NCBI RefSeq assembly: GCF_003815715.1
Contig: NZ_CP033922.1
Location: 4,140,001-4,204,000 of the forward strand
Direction: 5' to 3'
Length of the DNA: 64,000 bases
From: Chryseobacterium sp. G0162
GTDB lineage: Bacteria; Bacteroidota; Bacteroidia; Flavobacteriales; Weeksellaceae
Position numbers and translations under genes: made by a program. How positions within the stretch are numbered: the stretch's first letter is position 1; every line of letters begins with the position of its first letter. Under the pieces are notes generated by a model, which did not search any database, had not been told where the DNA came from, and worked only from the letters and a program-made list of their open reading frames with translations. This document shows positions 10,973 through 20,526 of this stretch, piece by piece.

Positions 10973-12046
10973 TTATTGTCCATAGTAAGCTTTAATTAAC
11001 CTTTCTCTCATTTTATTCAGATACTTGATATCTTTGGTGTTGGATAATATGATGATGCTGAGGTTTTTATCAATTAAGTGTACCCAATTCGCACTATGAC
11101 CATAGCCTTCTCCCTGACGTTCTGCAAATAGGGTGTTGACAGCGCCGAATTTTTTAGGATATACCCAAAAACCTAATGCTGTATCCTCTAGTTTCTTGTC
11201 TGCCGTAAGCATTATCTCTAAAGTTTTTTTTGAAAACAGCACAGCGTTAAATATTGCCTGGTCAAAGATCAATAAATCTTTAGGAGTGGAGTACATAGCT
11301 CCTGCAGAATAAAAATTATCAATATAAGTATTGGTAGGAGTATGCAGAGCAAATGGATCTGATGGATCTGCTGAGTAGCCTTCATCTATATTTTTGATGA
11401 TGTCATTGTGATGAAGAAAACCGGTATTTTTCATTTTGAGAGGAACTAAAATTTGTTCTTTGAGCACCTCTTCAAAAGGCTTGTTGTAGATTTTCTCAAT
11501 AATTTTGCCTAGAAGGATAAAATCCCCATTGTTATAACTGAACTTGGTTCCGGGTTGGTCTGCTAATTTTTCAGAAAGGAAAGTTGTGATAAAATCGTCA
11601 AGGTTCCAAAGGGTATTGTCGTAAGCCTGATGAATGAGGTCCGGTGAACTGATATCCTTATTTTCCCGGCCACTGCTGTAGGTAAGAAGGTTTCTTATGG
11701 TTGCTTTCTTTGCTGCCTCACCTTTGTATTCCGGATAATAAGTGGAAATAGGAGCGTCCAGATTAATTTTTCCTTTTTCATAAAGCTGCATTATTAATGC
11801 AGCCGTAAAAGTCTTAGTAAGTGAAAAAATATGAAATCTGGTTTCATCAGAAAAAGGGATATTATAATGTCTGTTGGATAAACCTTTATAACTAAGTAAT
11901 TCAGTCTTTCCATTCTGAGCTAATAAAACAGAACCATTGAAATTATCTTTTTTTACACAGGAATCGATTACTTGCTCTACTTTCTGTATTTGTGGATAAG
12001 CAAAATGAATTATAATCAATAAGAATCCTGAAAGTTGTTTTTTCAT
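10973..12046 (-). CDS. Secreted serine hydrolase of the beta-lactamase class C / PBP4* family
   Basis: 357 residues from the ATG at 12046 (MKKQLSGFLLIII..), which gives a signal peptide; an in-frame start at 12106 would overlap the upstream gene and lacks this feature. Ser75 and Lys78 in FSLTK form the SxxK motif, and FSYNNGDF gives the YxN motif. The fold includes class C beta-lactamases, D-aminopeptidases and esterases; the substrate is unknown. It lies 44 bp behind the M61 peptidase gene on the same strand, so the two may be co-transcribed. Confidence 0.8.
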   Translation of the reverse strand: MKKQLSGFLLIIIHFAYPQIQKVEQVIDSCVKKDNFNGSVLLAQNGKTELLSYKGLSNRHYNIPFSDETRFHIFSLTKTFTAALIMQLYEKGKINLDAPISTYYPEYKGEAAKKATIRNLLTYSSGRENKDISSPDLIHQAYDNTLWNLDDFITTFLSEKLADQPGTKFSYNNGDFILLGKIIEKIYNKPFEEVLKEQILVPLKMKNTGFLHHNDIIKNIDEGYSADPSDPFALHTPTNTYIDNFYSAGAMYSTPKDLLIFDQAIFNAVLFSKKTLEIMLTADKKLEDTALGFWVYPKKFGAVNTLFAERQGEGYGHSANWVHLIDKNLSIIILSNTKDIKYLNKMRERLIKAYYGQ

Positions 12047-12090
12047 AATAGCAGTTTTTAATACAGTAAATAGATGAAGGAATTTAAAGA

Positions 12091-13632
12091 TTACTGATTT
12101 ATCCAAGCTTTTCTTAAAGCCAGTTGTTTTGAATCAGGGCTTGAAATAAGATTTACTTTTCCGGTATTTTCATCATAAGTAAAACCGACTTTCGCCAGAT
12201 ATTCTTTAATAGGAACAGGCTGAGTGCCTTCTATAAAATTATTGAAAAATGTACGGATTTCAGGATAAGTCATTTTTGTAATTTCATCAAATAAATCATC
12301 ATCATTAAAGTATTTGCCTTCTCCATATTTTTTCATCAACTGCAGCATCAGATCTTGAGTGCCCATTTTTCCTCCTGAGAGTTCCCGTAACCTTATATCC
12401 AGGCATAATCCTAATAATGGCCCCTTTTCGTAAAAATTCATGTATTGATCCTGTCTGGCCATGGCATTTTTACTGATTTCTGTGAAAGATAGTTGGTCAT
12501 CAAATTCTTTCATCCCTTTTATCTTCTCTTCCAGAGTCTTTTCAAAATCTTCCAAACTGACCATTCTTTGTTTTATAGGCATATGAATGGTTGCATATTC
12601 CGTCATTCCTTCGTATAACCAAAGATGTTTAGACATAACAGGATTCAGAAAGTCATAATGTTGAATTTCTCCAGAATGGATGTTAAGTGGAGTCACTATG
12701 TGGAAGAACTCATGAGAAGCCACTCTGTTTAAAGCATTAGGAAGAAACTTCATGCTTCCCGAACGGTAGAGGCATACAGTAGATTGAGAATGTTCTAGCC
12801 CGTCTCCCATGAATCCCTGTTCATTTGAAGATTCATAATAAATTAAGAAAGCATATTTATTTACGGGTAAAGTTCCTCCCAGGTAGGCTTGCTGGTTTTT
12901 CAAAATATTCTCTATCTCATGTGCTATTTTTTTTGAATACTGTCGTTCTTTTTTATTATAAAAAGAGACAAGCACCTCGGTATGACCTATTTTCAGCCAG
13001 GTTGTATCGGGAACACAATATAAAACGGGAGAGTCTACCAATTGTCGGTAATTTTTTGCCCAAACGATATCTGTGTTTTTATCTTTCTGTTTATAATCCA
13101 AAGCAGACGAAGCATAAAAATCTTTATTTTTTGTAACATTAATCTGATAAGGAACATCTTTTATTTCTTCAAAATATCCTACGAGAGAGTTATAATTAAT
13201 CACAAAAACACTATCTTTAATAAACATACTGCCGGCAGATTTAGCTTCATGAGTATCCTTTTCTAAAGAATCCCACCCATCAGCTACCTTATATGATATT
13301 TTCTTGACATGTTGAAGATCATGTACGATCCAGCTATTTTGATCCAAACGTTCGGTAGAAATTTTTTTTCCATTTTTATCCGTAGCAACCAGATTAGAGA
13401 CATACTGTCCAAAATTCATAGCCTGATAAAACCCGGGAACCAGCTTGGGAATAATAAATTTCCCCTGTTTAAGATTGTTCTTAGGGGGAGCAAAAGAAAC
13501 CGTGACTTCATCATTAGACATATGAAGTAGGTCTATATTGTAATTGTAATTTTTCTTTGATAATTGGGATTGGGCAATAAGTGTAGTAGGAAAGATCATC
13601 AGTACGAAAACTAACTTGATCAGGGTATTCAT
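12091..13632 (-). CDS. Secreted M61-family (glycyl-aminopeptidase-like) metallopeptidase
   Basis: 513 residues from the ATG at 13632 (MNTLIKLVFVLMIFPTTLIAQ, a signal peptide); the longer frame from 13674 adds an unlikely leader. The zinc motif HEFFH starts at His307, and the third ligand is in the downstream LWLYEGMTEYA helix, as in family M61. The N-terminal half is the usual beta-rich M61 domain. The C-terminus ends soon after the catalytic region, so the PDZ domain of many relatives seems to be missing. It probably trims peptides in the periplasm. Confidence 0.85.
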   Translation of the reverse strand: MNTLIKLVFVLMIFPTTLIAQSQLSKKNYNYNIDLLHMSNDEVTVSFAPPKNNLKQGKFIIPKLVPGFYQAMNFGQYVSNLVATDKNGKKISTERLDQNSWIVHDLQHVKKISYKVADGWDSLEKDTHEAKSAGSMFIKDSVFVINYNSLVGYFEEIKDVPYQINVTKNKDFYASSALDYKQKDKNTDIVWAKNYRQLVDSPVLYCVPDTTWLKIGHTEVLVSFYNKKERQYSKKIAHEIENILKNQQAYLGGTLPVNKYAFLIYYESSNEQGFMGDGLEHSQSTVCLYRSGSMKFLPNALNRVASHEFFHIVTPLNIHSGEIQHYDFLNPVMSKHLWLYEGMTEYATIHMPIKQRMVSLEDFEKTLEEKIKGMKEFDDQLSFTEISKNAMARQDQYMNFYEKGPLLGLCLDIRLRELSGGKMGTQDLMLQLMKKYGEGKYFNDDDLFDEITKMTYPEIRTFFNNFIEGTQPVPIKEYLAKVGFTYDENTGKVNLISSPDSKQLALRKAWINQ

Positions 13633-13686
13633 ACGCTTTGTTTTAGTTAGTACGAAAATACAAAAATTGCCCAAGTTGAGTTGAAT

Positions 13687-14379
13687 TTATTTTTCCATAA
13701 AGTACACTTCTTCATAAGGTTGAATCAATACCCAGCCGTGTCCTGAGAACTTCATTTGAAATTCTTCGCCGCTTCCTCTTCCGATAAGGCTTTTAAAGGA
13801 AACATTGGTTTTCAGTTCCGGGCTGAGGTTTCCGGACCAGGCAACAGTAGCATTCGGATCAGTGAAAACCGGAGCGTCCGGAGTCACAAGTAAAGTTAAA
13901 GGATCTCCATGGGTGGTAATCGCAATATGACCGGTTCCAGATAATTTTACCTGGAAAAGCCCCCCAGACATCATTCCTGCAATACTTTTCAGCATGGTAA
14001 TATCACTTTTTACACTTTGTTCATGAGCTAGAACGTCATTCCCATTCACACAAACAGATTCATTATTCAGGTAAAGAATACGAACTTTCTTACCAGAGTC
14101 GGCAACGTACAATTTTCCTGTCCCTTCAGCTTTCATCAGTTTACTTCCTTCTCCGCTGATGGCTTTCTTTAGAAGATTCCCAATACCCCCTGCCAGCATT
14201 CCCTGTCGTTCAAAGTTGATATTTCCCACATAGCTTACCATACTGCCTTTTTTAGTCCACACTGCCTGATTATTCAGGTTAATTTCTAAAAGATGTTTGG
14301 TTTCCAGTTCAAAATAATCCCTTTGTTGCGGGTTCTCCTTCGTTTCGTTGATAAATGCTTCAATTGAATATTTGCTCAT
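13687..14379 (-). CDS. AIM24 / TIGR00266-family protein
   Basis: 230 residues with the double-jelly-roll AIM24 pattern: an LLEINLNNQAVWTKKGSMVSY-type start, a central glycine-rich AEGTGKLYVAD, and repeated HITTHG-like and FSGHGWVLIQPYEEV segments. The family is widespread in bacteria and, as AIM24, in yeast mitochondria, but its biochemical role is not settled. The protein has no signal peptide and should be cytosolic. It ends 54 bp before the M61 peptidase start and may share its transcript. Confidence 0.8.
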   Translation of the reverse strand: MSKYSIEAFINETKENPQQRDYFELETKHLLEINLNNQAVWTKKGSMVSYVGNINFERQGMLAGGIGNLLKKAISGEGSKLMKAEGTGKLYVADSGKKVRILYLNNESVCVNGNDVLAHEQSVKSDITMLKSIAGMMSGGLFQVKLSGTGHIAITTHGDPLTLLVTPDAPVFTDPNATVAWSGNLSPELKTNVSFKSLIGRGSGEEFQMKFSGHGWVLIQPYEEVYFMEK

Positions 14380-14692
14380 ATTAATTCGTAGTTTTAGAGT
14401 TGTTATAATGTTTTAAATGGAAGGGAAGCTCTTGTAAACCTCTCTTTGTTTATTTTTTTTATTATAGAAATAAGATGCGAACCGTTTAGAAAGTGAATTT
14501 TGCTAACTGATTCCATCAATCTATTTTATTTTTTGACTAAAATAAACTTTTTTAACATAAAAACTCCCATCTAATCACTGTTTTACATTTGATTGAAAAT
14601 AATACTTGACAAAGGGGTATTCAATGTCGTATATTTGCACTCCGAAAATTACACCTTGTAATTTCAATAATTTTTAAACCGTAATTTAAAAA
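14380..14692. other. Divergent intergenic region holding the queA promoter
   Basis: A 313-bp AT-rich gap between divergent genes. The only clear element is the promoter at 14606-14637; about 55 bases of untranslated leader then precede queA. No small gene is seen. Confidence 0.6.
14606..14637 (+). promoter_or_regulatory. Flavobacterial promoter of queA
   Basis: TTG at 14606-14608 (-33) and TATATTTG at 14630-14637 (-7, consensus TAnnTTTG), with 24 bases from start to start. This is the best-formed housekeeping promoter in the window. Confidence 0.75.
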
Positions 14693-15742
14693 ATGAAAAC
14701 ATCAGATTTTAATTTTGATCTTCCTGCGGAATTATTGGCAGAACACCCATCAGAGCATAGAGATGAGGCTAGATTAATGGTTCTTGATAGAAAAACACAA
14801 ACTATCGAGCACAAATTATTCAAAGATGTAGTGGATTATTTTGACGAGGACGATTTGTTCATCTTCAACAATACTAAAGTTTTCCCTGCACGTCTTTATG
14901 GAAATAAAGAAAAAACGGGTGCTAAAATCGAAGTTTTCCTTTTAAGAGAGCTTGATAAGGAAACAAGAGTTTGGGATGTTTTGGTAGATCCTGCAAGAAA
15001 AATCAGAATTGGTAACAAATTATTCTTCACTGAAGATGAGTCTTTGGTAGCTGAGGTTATCGATAACACTACATCAAGAGGAAGAACATTAAGATTCTTA
15101 TTCGACGGTTCTTATGATGAATTCAGAACAAAACTGAAGGAATTAGGAGAAACTCCACTTCCAAAATATATCAAAAGAGCAGTAGAACCGGAAGATGCAG
15201 AAAGATATCAGACTATTTATGCTAAAGTAGAAGGAGCAGTAGCTGCCCCTACAGCAGGTCTTCACTTCTCTAAACATTTGCTAAAGAGATTAGAGATCAA
15301 AGGAATCAATTTTGCTGAAGTTACCCTTCACGTAGGATTAGGAACTTTCAACCCAATTGAGGTAGAAGATCTTTCTAAGCACAAAATGGAATCAGAAGAA
15401 ATCATTATTGATGAGAAAAACGCTGATATCATTAACAGAGCTGTAGATTCTCACAGAAGAGTTTGTGCGGTAGGAACTACAACGATGAGAGCATTGGAAA
15501 CTTCTGTTTCTTCAAACAAAAAAATCTCTGCTTTCAACGGTTGGACGAATAAATTTATTTATCCGCCTCACGATTTTGGAGTAGCGACTTCAATGATCAC
15601 GAATTTCCATACGCCGAAATCTACATTATTGATGATGATTGCAGCATTTGCTGGAAGAGATTTTGTAATGCAGGCTTATGAAGAAGCAGTAAGAGAAAAA
15701 TATAAGTTTTATTCTTACGGTGACGCAATGTTAATTCTATAA
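14693..15742 (+). CDS. queA: tRNA preQ1(34) S-adenosylmethionine ribosyltransferase-isomerase
   Basis: 349 residues, full length for QueA. The start [19 protein letters not shown], the segments [11 protein letters not shown] and [10 protein letters not shown], and the [10 protein letters not shown] and [12 protein letters not shown] motifs are all diagnostic. The enzyme transfers the ribose of SAM to preQ1 at the wobble base of tRNAs for Asn, Asp, His and Tyr, giving epoxyqueuosine. It has its own promoter and is followed after 72 bp by rlmN, another RNA-modification gene, so the pair may be co-transcribed. Confidence 0.97.
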   Translation: MKTSDFNFDLPAELLAEHPSEHRDEARLMVLDRKTQTIEHKLFKDVVDYFDEDDLFIFNNTKVFPARLYGNKEKTGAKIEVFLLRELDKETRVWDVLVDPARKIRIGNKLFFTEDESLVAEVIDNTTSRGRTLRFLFDGSYDEFRTKLKELGETPLPKYIKRAVEPEDAERYQTIYAKVEGAVAAPTAGLHFSKHLLKRLEIKGINFAEVTLHVGLGTFNPIEVEDLSKHKMESEEIIIDEKNADIINRAVDSHRRVCAVGTTTMRALETSVSSNKKISAFNGWTNKFIYPPHDFGVATSMITNFHTPKSTLLMMIAAFAGRDFVMQAYEEAVREKYKFYSYGDAMLIL

Positions 15743-15758
15743 AAAAAGATATTAGGTA

Positions 15759-15789
15759 CAGGTTGCAGGGAAGTAATTACCTGCAACCT
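15759..15789 (+). promoter_or_regulatory. Hairpin between queA and rlmN
   Basis: GGTTGCAGG (15761-15769) pairs with CCTGCAACC (15780-15788) across a ten-base loop. There is no T-run after it, so it is more likely a stabilising or processing hairpin, or an intergenic repeat, than a terminator. Confidence 0.45.
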
Positions 15790-15814
15790 CAAGCCTACAA
15801 TCTACAACCTTACA

Positions 15815-16849
15815 ATGAAAGATATCCGTATATTATCATTAAATCAGCTTAAAGACTACTTTGTATCTTTAGGAGAAAAACCGTTTCGTGCGAAGCAGGT
15901 TTATGATTGGCTATGGAGTAAAAACCTCCATTCGATTGATGAAATGACGAATCTTTCGAAATCTCTTCGTGAAAAAATTTCCGAAGAATATACCATTAAT
16001 CCTGTTTCCGTAGATCTTCTTCAGAAAAGTACCGACGGAACTATCAAAAACGGAGTAAAACTTCACGACGGATTATTGGTAGAATCTGTTCTTATTCCAA
16101 CAGAAACAAGAACTACAGCCTGTGTATCTTCACAGGTAGGCTGTTCATTGAACTGCGAATTTTGTGCTACCGCAAAACTGAAAAGAATGCGAAATCTTGA
16201 AGTAGCGGAAATTGTAGACCAGGTTGCCCTGATTGACAGCCAAAGCAGAATGTATTTTGACAGACCGCTTAGCAATATTGTATTCATGGGAATGGGAGAA
16301 CCGATGATGAACTACAAAAATGTAGTGGAAGCCATCAGAAAAATTACTCAGCCGGAAGGATTGGGAATGTCTCCAAGAAGAATTACTGTTTCTACTTCAG
16401 GAATTCCAAAAATGATCAAAATGCTTGCTGATGATGAATTGCGTGTGAAACTGGCATTGTCCCTTCACTCAGCCATTGAAGTAAAGCGTAATGAAATTAT
16501 GCCTTTCTCAGATAAATTCCCATTGACAGATATTATGGAGGCACTTCAGTATTGGTATCAGAAAACAGGTTCCGTAATCACTTTTGAATACTGTGTATGG
16601 AAAGGAATTAATGATGGAGATGAAGATATTAAAGCTTTAATTAAATACTGTAAGCAGGTTCCTTCAAAGGTAAACCTTATTCAATACAACCCGATCGGGG
16701 ACGGAAAATATGACCAATGCAACAAGCAGGCTGAAGAAAACTATATCCGTCAGCTTGAAAATGCAGGTATTACCGTAATGGTCAGGAGAAGCCGGGGAGG
16801 AGATATTGATGCTGCCTGTGGGCAATTAGCCAACAAAAATGCAGATTAA
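15815..16849 (+). CDS. rlmN: 23S rRNA (adenine(2503)-C(2))-methyltransferase
   Basis: 344 residues. This radical-SAM enzyme methylates A2503 of 23S rRNA and A37 of some tRNAs. The iron-sulfur ligands are Cys110, Cys114 and Cys117 (GCSLNCEFCATAKL). The SAM-binding GMGEPMMNY and the methyl-carrying cysteine near the end (DAACGQL) are present. The N-terminal helical domain begins with SLNQLKDYF and GEKPFRAKQVYDWLW. Cfr, a resistance relative, is unlikely given the housekeeping setting and match to RlmN motifs. Confidence 0.96.
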   Translation: MKDIRILSLNQLKDYFVSLGEKPFRAKQVYDWLWSKNLHSIDEMTNLSKSLREKISEEYTINPVSVDLLQKSTDGTIKNGVKLHDGLLVESVLIPTETRTTACVSSQVGCSLNCEFCATAKLKRMRNLEVAEIVDQVALIDSQSRMYFDRPLSNIVFMGMGEPMMNYKNVVEAIRKITQPEGLGMSPRRITVSTSGIPKMIKMLADDELRVKLALSLHSAIEVKRNEIMPFSDKFPLTDIMEALQYWYQKTGSVITFEYCVWKGINDGDEDIKALIKYCKQVPSKVNLIQYNPIGDGKYDQCNKQAEENYIRQLENAGITVMVRRSRGGDIDAACGQLANKNAD

Positions 16850-16899
16850 AATTTCCTTAAAAAAACCTTAAAATTCTCTTAAAGCATCGCTTAAAACCC

Positions 16900-16907
16900 T
16901 ACCTTTG
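16900..16907 (+). promoter_or_regulatory. -7 element TACCTTTG before the sterol-desaturase gene
   Basis: TACCTTTG fits TAnnTTTG and lies 17 bases before the ATG at 16925. No convincing -33 box is seen. Confidence 0.5.
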
Positions 16908-16924
16908 CACAAAATTATTTTGTG

Positions 16925-17872
16925 ATGATGGAGTATTTTATGAGCGAGAACGGGCTAGAAAACGTATATGCATGGTCCATTCCATTGCATGCTACGGTTA
17001 TTTTAGCTGAGATGATTTACAGCCACGTTTCTGAGGCGAAGTTATACAGTGGAAAAGACCTTGCTACAAATGTTTATCTTGCTTTGATGAACTTTGGTCT
17101 TGACCTGATTATGAAGGCGTTTGCAATGGGGGTCATGTTTTTCTTTTACCACCACAGACTTTTTTCATGGGATCTTAGCATCTGGTATTTACTGGCTTGT
17201 TTTGTAATCACGGATTTTGCCTACTATGTGTTGCATTATGTGGATCACCGTTCCAGAGCATTCTGGGCTGTTCATATTACGCATCATAGTTCAGAGTTCT
17301 TTAACCTTACAACAGGCTTCAGAAGCCCGGTTTTACAGCCACTTTACAGATATTTATACTTTTCCCCATTAGCATTTTTAGGATTTAATCCGTGGCATAT
17401 CATGGTGGCCTATGCTATTGGACAGGTATATGGAACATGGGTACACACACAGACGGTAAAAAGTATGGGCGTTTTAGAACATATTCTGGTAACCCCTTCT
17501 CACCACCGTGTACATCATGCTTGTAACATCAAGTATCTGGATAAAAATATGGGAATGTGCCTTATTATCTGGGATAAAATATTTGGGACCTTTCAGAAAG
17601 AAGATCCGAATATTCCCGTGAAATATGGAATTTATCCAAAAATGCCAGACAACAGACCTGATACGGTGCTCTTCTATGAATGGAGAAAAATCTGGAAAGA
17701 TCTTAAACAGCCAGGTCTAAAATTTACTGATAGAATTAATTATATTTTCAATTCACCGGGATGGAGGCATGACGGAACCGGAAAAACAGTAAGACAATAT
17801 CAGAAAGAATATTTTGCAAAACAGGCTAGAAAAGAGCAAGAAAAGAATCAGAAGCAACAGAAAACTGCTTAA
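16925..17872 (+). CDS. Sterol desaturase / fatty acid hydroxylase family membrane protein
   Basis: 315 residues from ATG 16925; GTG 16922 and ATG 16928 are equally possible by sequence. Several hydrophobic helices surround the histidine clusters of this di-iron family: HYVDHRSRAFWAVHITHHSSE and TPSHHRVHHACN. Such enzymes hydroxylate or desaturate lipids in the membrane; the substrate in flavobacteria is generally unknown. The C-terminus is lysine- and glutamine-rich. A terminator follows at 17906-17940. Confidence 0.85.
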   Translation: MMEYFMSENGLENVYAWSIPLHATVILAEMIYSHVSEAKLYSGKDLATNVYLALMNFGLDLIMKAFAMGVMFFFYHHRLFSWDLSIWYLLACFVITDFAYYVLHYVDHRSRAFWAVHITHHSSEFFNLTTGFRSPVLQPLYRYLYFSPLAFLGFNPWHIMVAYAIGQVYGTWVHTQTVKSMGVLEHILVTPSHHRVHHACNIKYLDKNMGMCLIIWDKIFGTFQKEDPNIPVKYGIYPKMPDNRPDTVLFYEWRKIWKDLKQPGLKFTDRINYIFNSPGWRHDGTGKTVRQYQKEYFAKQARKEQEKNQKQQKTA

Positions 17873-17905
17873 TTTCAAAAAGAAAATCAATAAGAATCTA
17901 TAAAG

Positions 17906-17940
17906 AAAGGTGGGCTTTTGGCTCACCTTTTTATTTTTTT
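17906..17940 (+). terminator. Terminator after the sterol-desaturase gene
   Basis: Stem AAAGGTGGGC (17906-17915) with GCTCACCTTT (17921-17930), one G-T pair, followed by a T-rich tract. Confidence 0.8.
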
Positions 17941-18152
17941 GAAGCTTAAAATCTATAGATAAACAGTAAAGTATTTAAATAAATAACCTAAACCCTGCAT
18001 AGTATTTCAGCGTAGTGTTCACAAAGGATTTGATTAAAAAACGAAAAAATACCCAAACAGTTCTGCGTATTTTTTGGATTATTTTACTCATTCCCATCCT
18101 GCAAACTCTAAAACTCTCTTATCCCGAAATCCTCTATTTAAACTAAAAGTCC

Positions 18153-18160
18153 TATTTTTG
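18153..18160 (+). promoter_or_regulatory. -7 element TATTTTTG directly before a start codon
   Basis: TATTTTTG fits TAnnTTTG and ends four bases before the ATG at 18165. The predicted transcription start would coincide with the start codon, suggesting a leaderless message. Confidence 0.45.
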
Positions 18161-18164
18161 CACT

Positions 18165-19043
18165 ATGAAAAGAACATTTCTTCTACTGGCTTTTCTTGCC
18201 TTTCAAACAGCATTTTCTCAACAAACAGATTTCCTGAAAATAAAAAAATACAGAATCAATCATTTGGATGATAAGATCCAGGAGACATCTGGACTCAATT
18301 TCTTTAATGGAAAGCTATATACCTTCAATGATAGCGGAAACGCTCCGGAATTGTTTGAAATCAATAAAACCTCAGGAGAAGTGGTGAAAACCTTAAAAGT
18401 AAATGCCAGAAATACCGACTGGGAAGCATTAACAAATGATGGCAGCAATTTCTATATTGGGGATTTCGGAAATAACGATGGCAGTAGAAGGCATCTTACC
18501 ATTTATAAAGTTCCTTTTCAGGGAGATAGTCTGCAAAACAGCCAGGTAAAGGAGATAAAATTTCATTATCCGGAACAGACTGACTATAAATCCAGCTATT
18601 TTAATACCGATTATGATGCAGAAGCCATGGTATATGCTCATGGAAAACTTCATTTGTTTACCAAAGAATGGGTTTCAAAATCAACGGTACATTATATAAT
18701 TGATCCTGAAAAGAATGAAAAGCAGGATGCTTTAAAGGCAGAAACCTATAAGACAAACTTCATGGTGACTGATGCCGCTTATTTTGATAAGAAACTTTAT
18801 CTGGTAGGATATAGCAAGAAAACAGAGGTTTTTATGGATGTATTTTCTGAAACTGAACCGGGAATATTTTTTAAAGAAAAACCAAAGCATTATTATTTAG
18901 GAAGTGCTTTGTCCATAGGGCAAATTGAGGGGATAGCGGTAGATGAAACAGGCATTTCTATTTCAGGAGAAAAGTTTAAGTCTCCATTAGGAAAGACAAA
19001 GCCCTCACTTTATTTTATCCCCAAAGAACAACTCAAAGATTAA
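18165..19043 (+). CDS. Secreted protein with beta-propeller-like repeats, function unknown
   Basis: 292 residues with a signal peptide (MKRTFLLLAFLAFQTAFSQ). Strand patterns such as ETSGLNFFNGKLYTFNDSG, NFYIGDFGNNDG and GKLHLFTKEW repeat roughly every 45 residues and suggest a six-bladed propeller. The acidic GDFGNNDGSRR could bind metal. I cannot name the family firmly; phytase-like or SdiA-regulated-like propellers are possible relatives. The gene is alone, with a -7 promoter element almost touching its start codon. Confidence 0.65.
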   Translation: MKRTFLLLAFLAFQTAFSQQTDFLKIKKYRINHLDDKIQETSGLNFFNGKLYTFNDSGNAPELFEINKTSGEVVKTLKVNARNTDWEALTNDGSNFYIGDFGNNDGSRRHLTIYKVPFQGDSLQNSQVKEIKFHYPEQTDYKSSYFNTDYDAEAMVYAHGKLHLFTKEWVSKSTVHYIIDPEKNEKQDALKAETYKTNFMVTDAAYFDKKLYLVGYSKKTEVFMDVFSETEPGIFFKEKPKHYYLGSALSIGQIEGIAVDETGISISGEKFKSPLGKTKPSLYFIPKEQLKD

Positions 19044-19071
19044 TTTTCTCTTAAAATTGAGCGAAAAAAAT

Positions 19072-19079
19072 TATCTTTG
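19072..19079 (+). promoter_or_regulatory. -7 element TATCTTTG before the polyprenyl synthase gene
   Basis: TATCTTTG matches TAnnTTTG, 37 bases before the TTG start at 19117. No good -33 box at the usual spacing. Confidence 0.45.
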
Positions 19080-19116
19080 TGAGAATTAATGATTATTCAC
19101 CCAGCATTCGCAGATT

Positions 19117-20094
19117 TTGGCAAATACAGTAGAAGAAATTAAACGACCGATCAACGATGAAATGAAACTTTTTGAACAGAAGTTTTATGAGTCAATGCAG
19201 AGTAAAGTAGCTTTATTGGATAAAGTAACCCGTTTTATTGTTACTACCAAAGGAAAGCAAATGCGTCCTATGTTTGTCTTTCTTTGTGCCAAGCTGGTAG
19301 GAAGTGTTACTGAAAAAACGTATCGTGGTGCCTCCATGATTGAGCTGATTCACACAGCTACTCTGGTACATGATGATGTGGTGGATGAAAGTTTTAAGCG
19401 TCGTAATTTTTTCTCTATTAATGCATTATGGAAGAACAAAATTGCTGTTTTGGTAGGAGATTATCTATTATCAAAATCAGTATTGTTATCTACAGATCAT
19501 AAAGATTACGATTTATTGGGGGTTATTTCAAGAACAATTCGTGAAATGTCTGAAGGCGAGCTTCTTCAATTGGAAAAAGCCAGAAAGCTGGATATTACAG
19601 AAGATGTTTATTATGAAATTATCCGTCAGAAAACAGCAACTTTGATTGCTGCCTGTTGTGAAATTGGAGTATTGTCTAACAGTACGGATGAAGTGCTTGC
19701 CAAAAAGATGCAGAACTTCGGAACTTTCACGGGAATGGCTTTCCAGATCAAAGATGACCTTTTTGATTATTTAAGCTCTAATGTCATTGGTAAGCCGGTT
19801 GGAATTGATATTAAAGAAAAGAAAATGACTTTGCCTTTGATTCATACGCTGAAAATAGCCGGTGAAAAAGACAGAAAATACTATTTTGATACCATCAAGC
19901 GTTATAATAACAATCCTAAAAGAGTAAAAGAACTGATTGAGTTCGTTAAAAACTCGGGTGGATTAGAGTACGCCATCACCGTAATGAAAGATTTCCAGCA
20001 GAAGGCAAAAGATATTCTGAATGAATTCCCGGAATCTGAAGCAAGAACGTCTTTACACATTATGCTGGATTATGTAATTGAGCGAAAATTTTAA
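19117..20094 (+). CDS. Polyprenyl diphosphate synthase (IspB-like)
   Basis: 325 residues from a TTG start; the next ATG (19159) would remove 14 residues before the first helix, and MANTVEEIKRPIND reads like the natural start. It extends allylic diphosphates with isopentenyl diphosphate, giving the side chain of menaquinone. The motifs are GKQMRP (substrate binding), the first aspartate-rich motif HDDVVD (Asp86, Asp87, Asp90) and the second, KDDLFD. The product length cannot be read directly. Confidence 0.9.
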   Translation: MANTVEEIKRPINDEMKLFEQKFYESMQSKVALLDKVTRFIVTTKGKQMRPMFVFLCAKLVGSVTEKTYRGASMIELIHTATLVHDDVVDESFKRRNFFSINALWKNKIAVLVGDYLLSKSVLLSTDHKDYDLLGVISRTIREMSEGELLQLEKARKLDITEDVYYEIIRQKTATLIAACCEIGVLSNSTDEVLAKKMQNFGTFTGMAFQIKDDLFDYLSSNVIGKPVGIDIKEKKMTLPLIHTLKIAGEKDRKYYFDTIKRYNNNPKRVKELIEFVKNSGGLEYAITVMKDFQQKAKDILNEFPESEARTSLHIMLDYVIERKF

Positions 20095-20095
20095 A

Positions 20096-20389
20096 TTAAA
20101 TAATTTTCAGGGTTACAATAATAACGGCTAGAACTATACAAAATAAAGCAATTAAAAATAAATAATCCGCAATACTCTCAAACGAGTATTCCCGCTTTTT
20201 ATTCCCTGTTCTGATTGCCAGAAAGGAAAAGAAACAACTGCATGCAAAAAGGATACAGGCAAATCCTGCAAATTCATCTAAATACGTATTTTGGCTGATT
20301 TTAGCGATCTTCAGAGAGGTAATGATTATCAATGAAAACCCTAAAAGATTGCTTGATGCATTCAGGATATGAGGTGATTTTTTTTCCAT
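20096..20389 (-). CDS. Small membrane protein, unknown
   Basis: 97 residues with three probable membrane helices (about 14-30, 38-60 and 74-96) and a basic loop GNKKREY. It converges on the polyprenyl synthase gene with only one base between stops. I recognise no family. The hydrophobic organisation and clean start (MEKKSPHIL) make it likely to be real. Confidence 0.55.
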   Translation of the reverse strand: MEKKSPHILNASSNLLGFSLIIITSLKIAKISQNTYLDEFAGFACILFACSCFFSFLAIRTGNKKREYSFESIADYLFLIALFCIVLAVIIVTLKII

Positions 20390-20526
20390 CTTTTACAAAT
20401 TTTTTCAAAATAAAGCACAATTTTTTTTATTATCAAATTTTTAAAAAAGATTATTAAAAATTAAAATTAATTTAAAAAGTGTATATTAGCGGAATACTTG
20501 AAGAACAAAAACTTTTTTACTTAGCT

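Noticed and set aside
12825..13530. Several plus-strand frames inside the M61 peptidase gene
   Set aside because: They are antisense to an intact conserved protein and have no matching domains.
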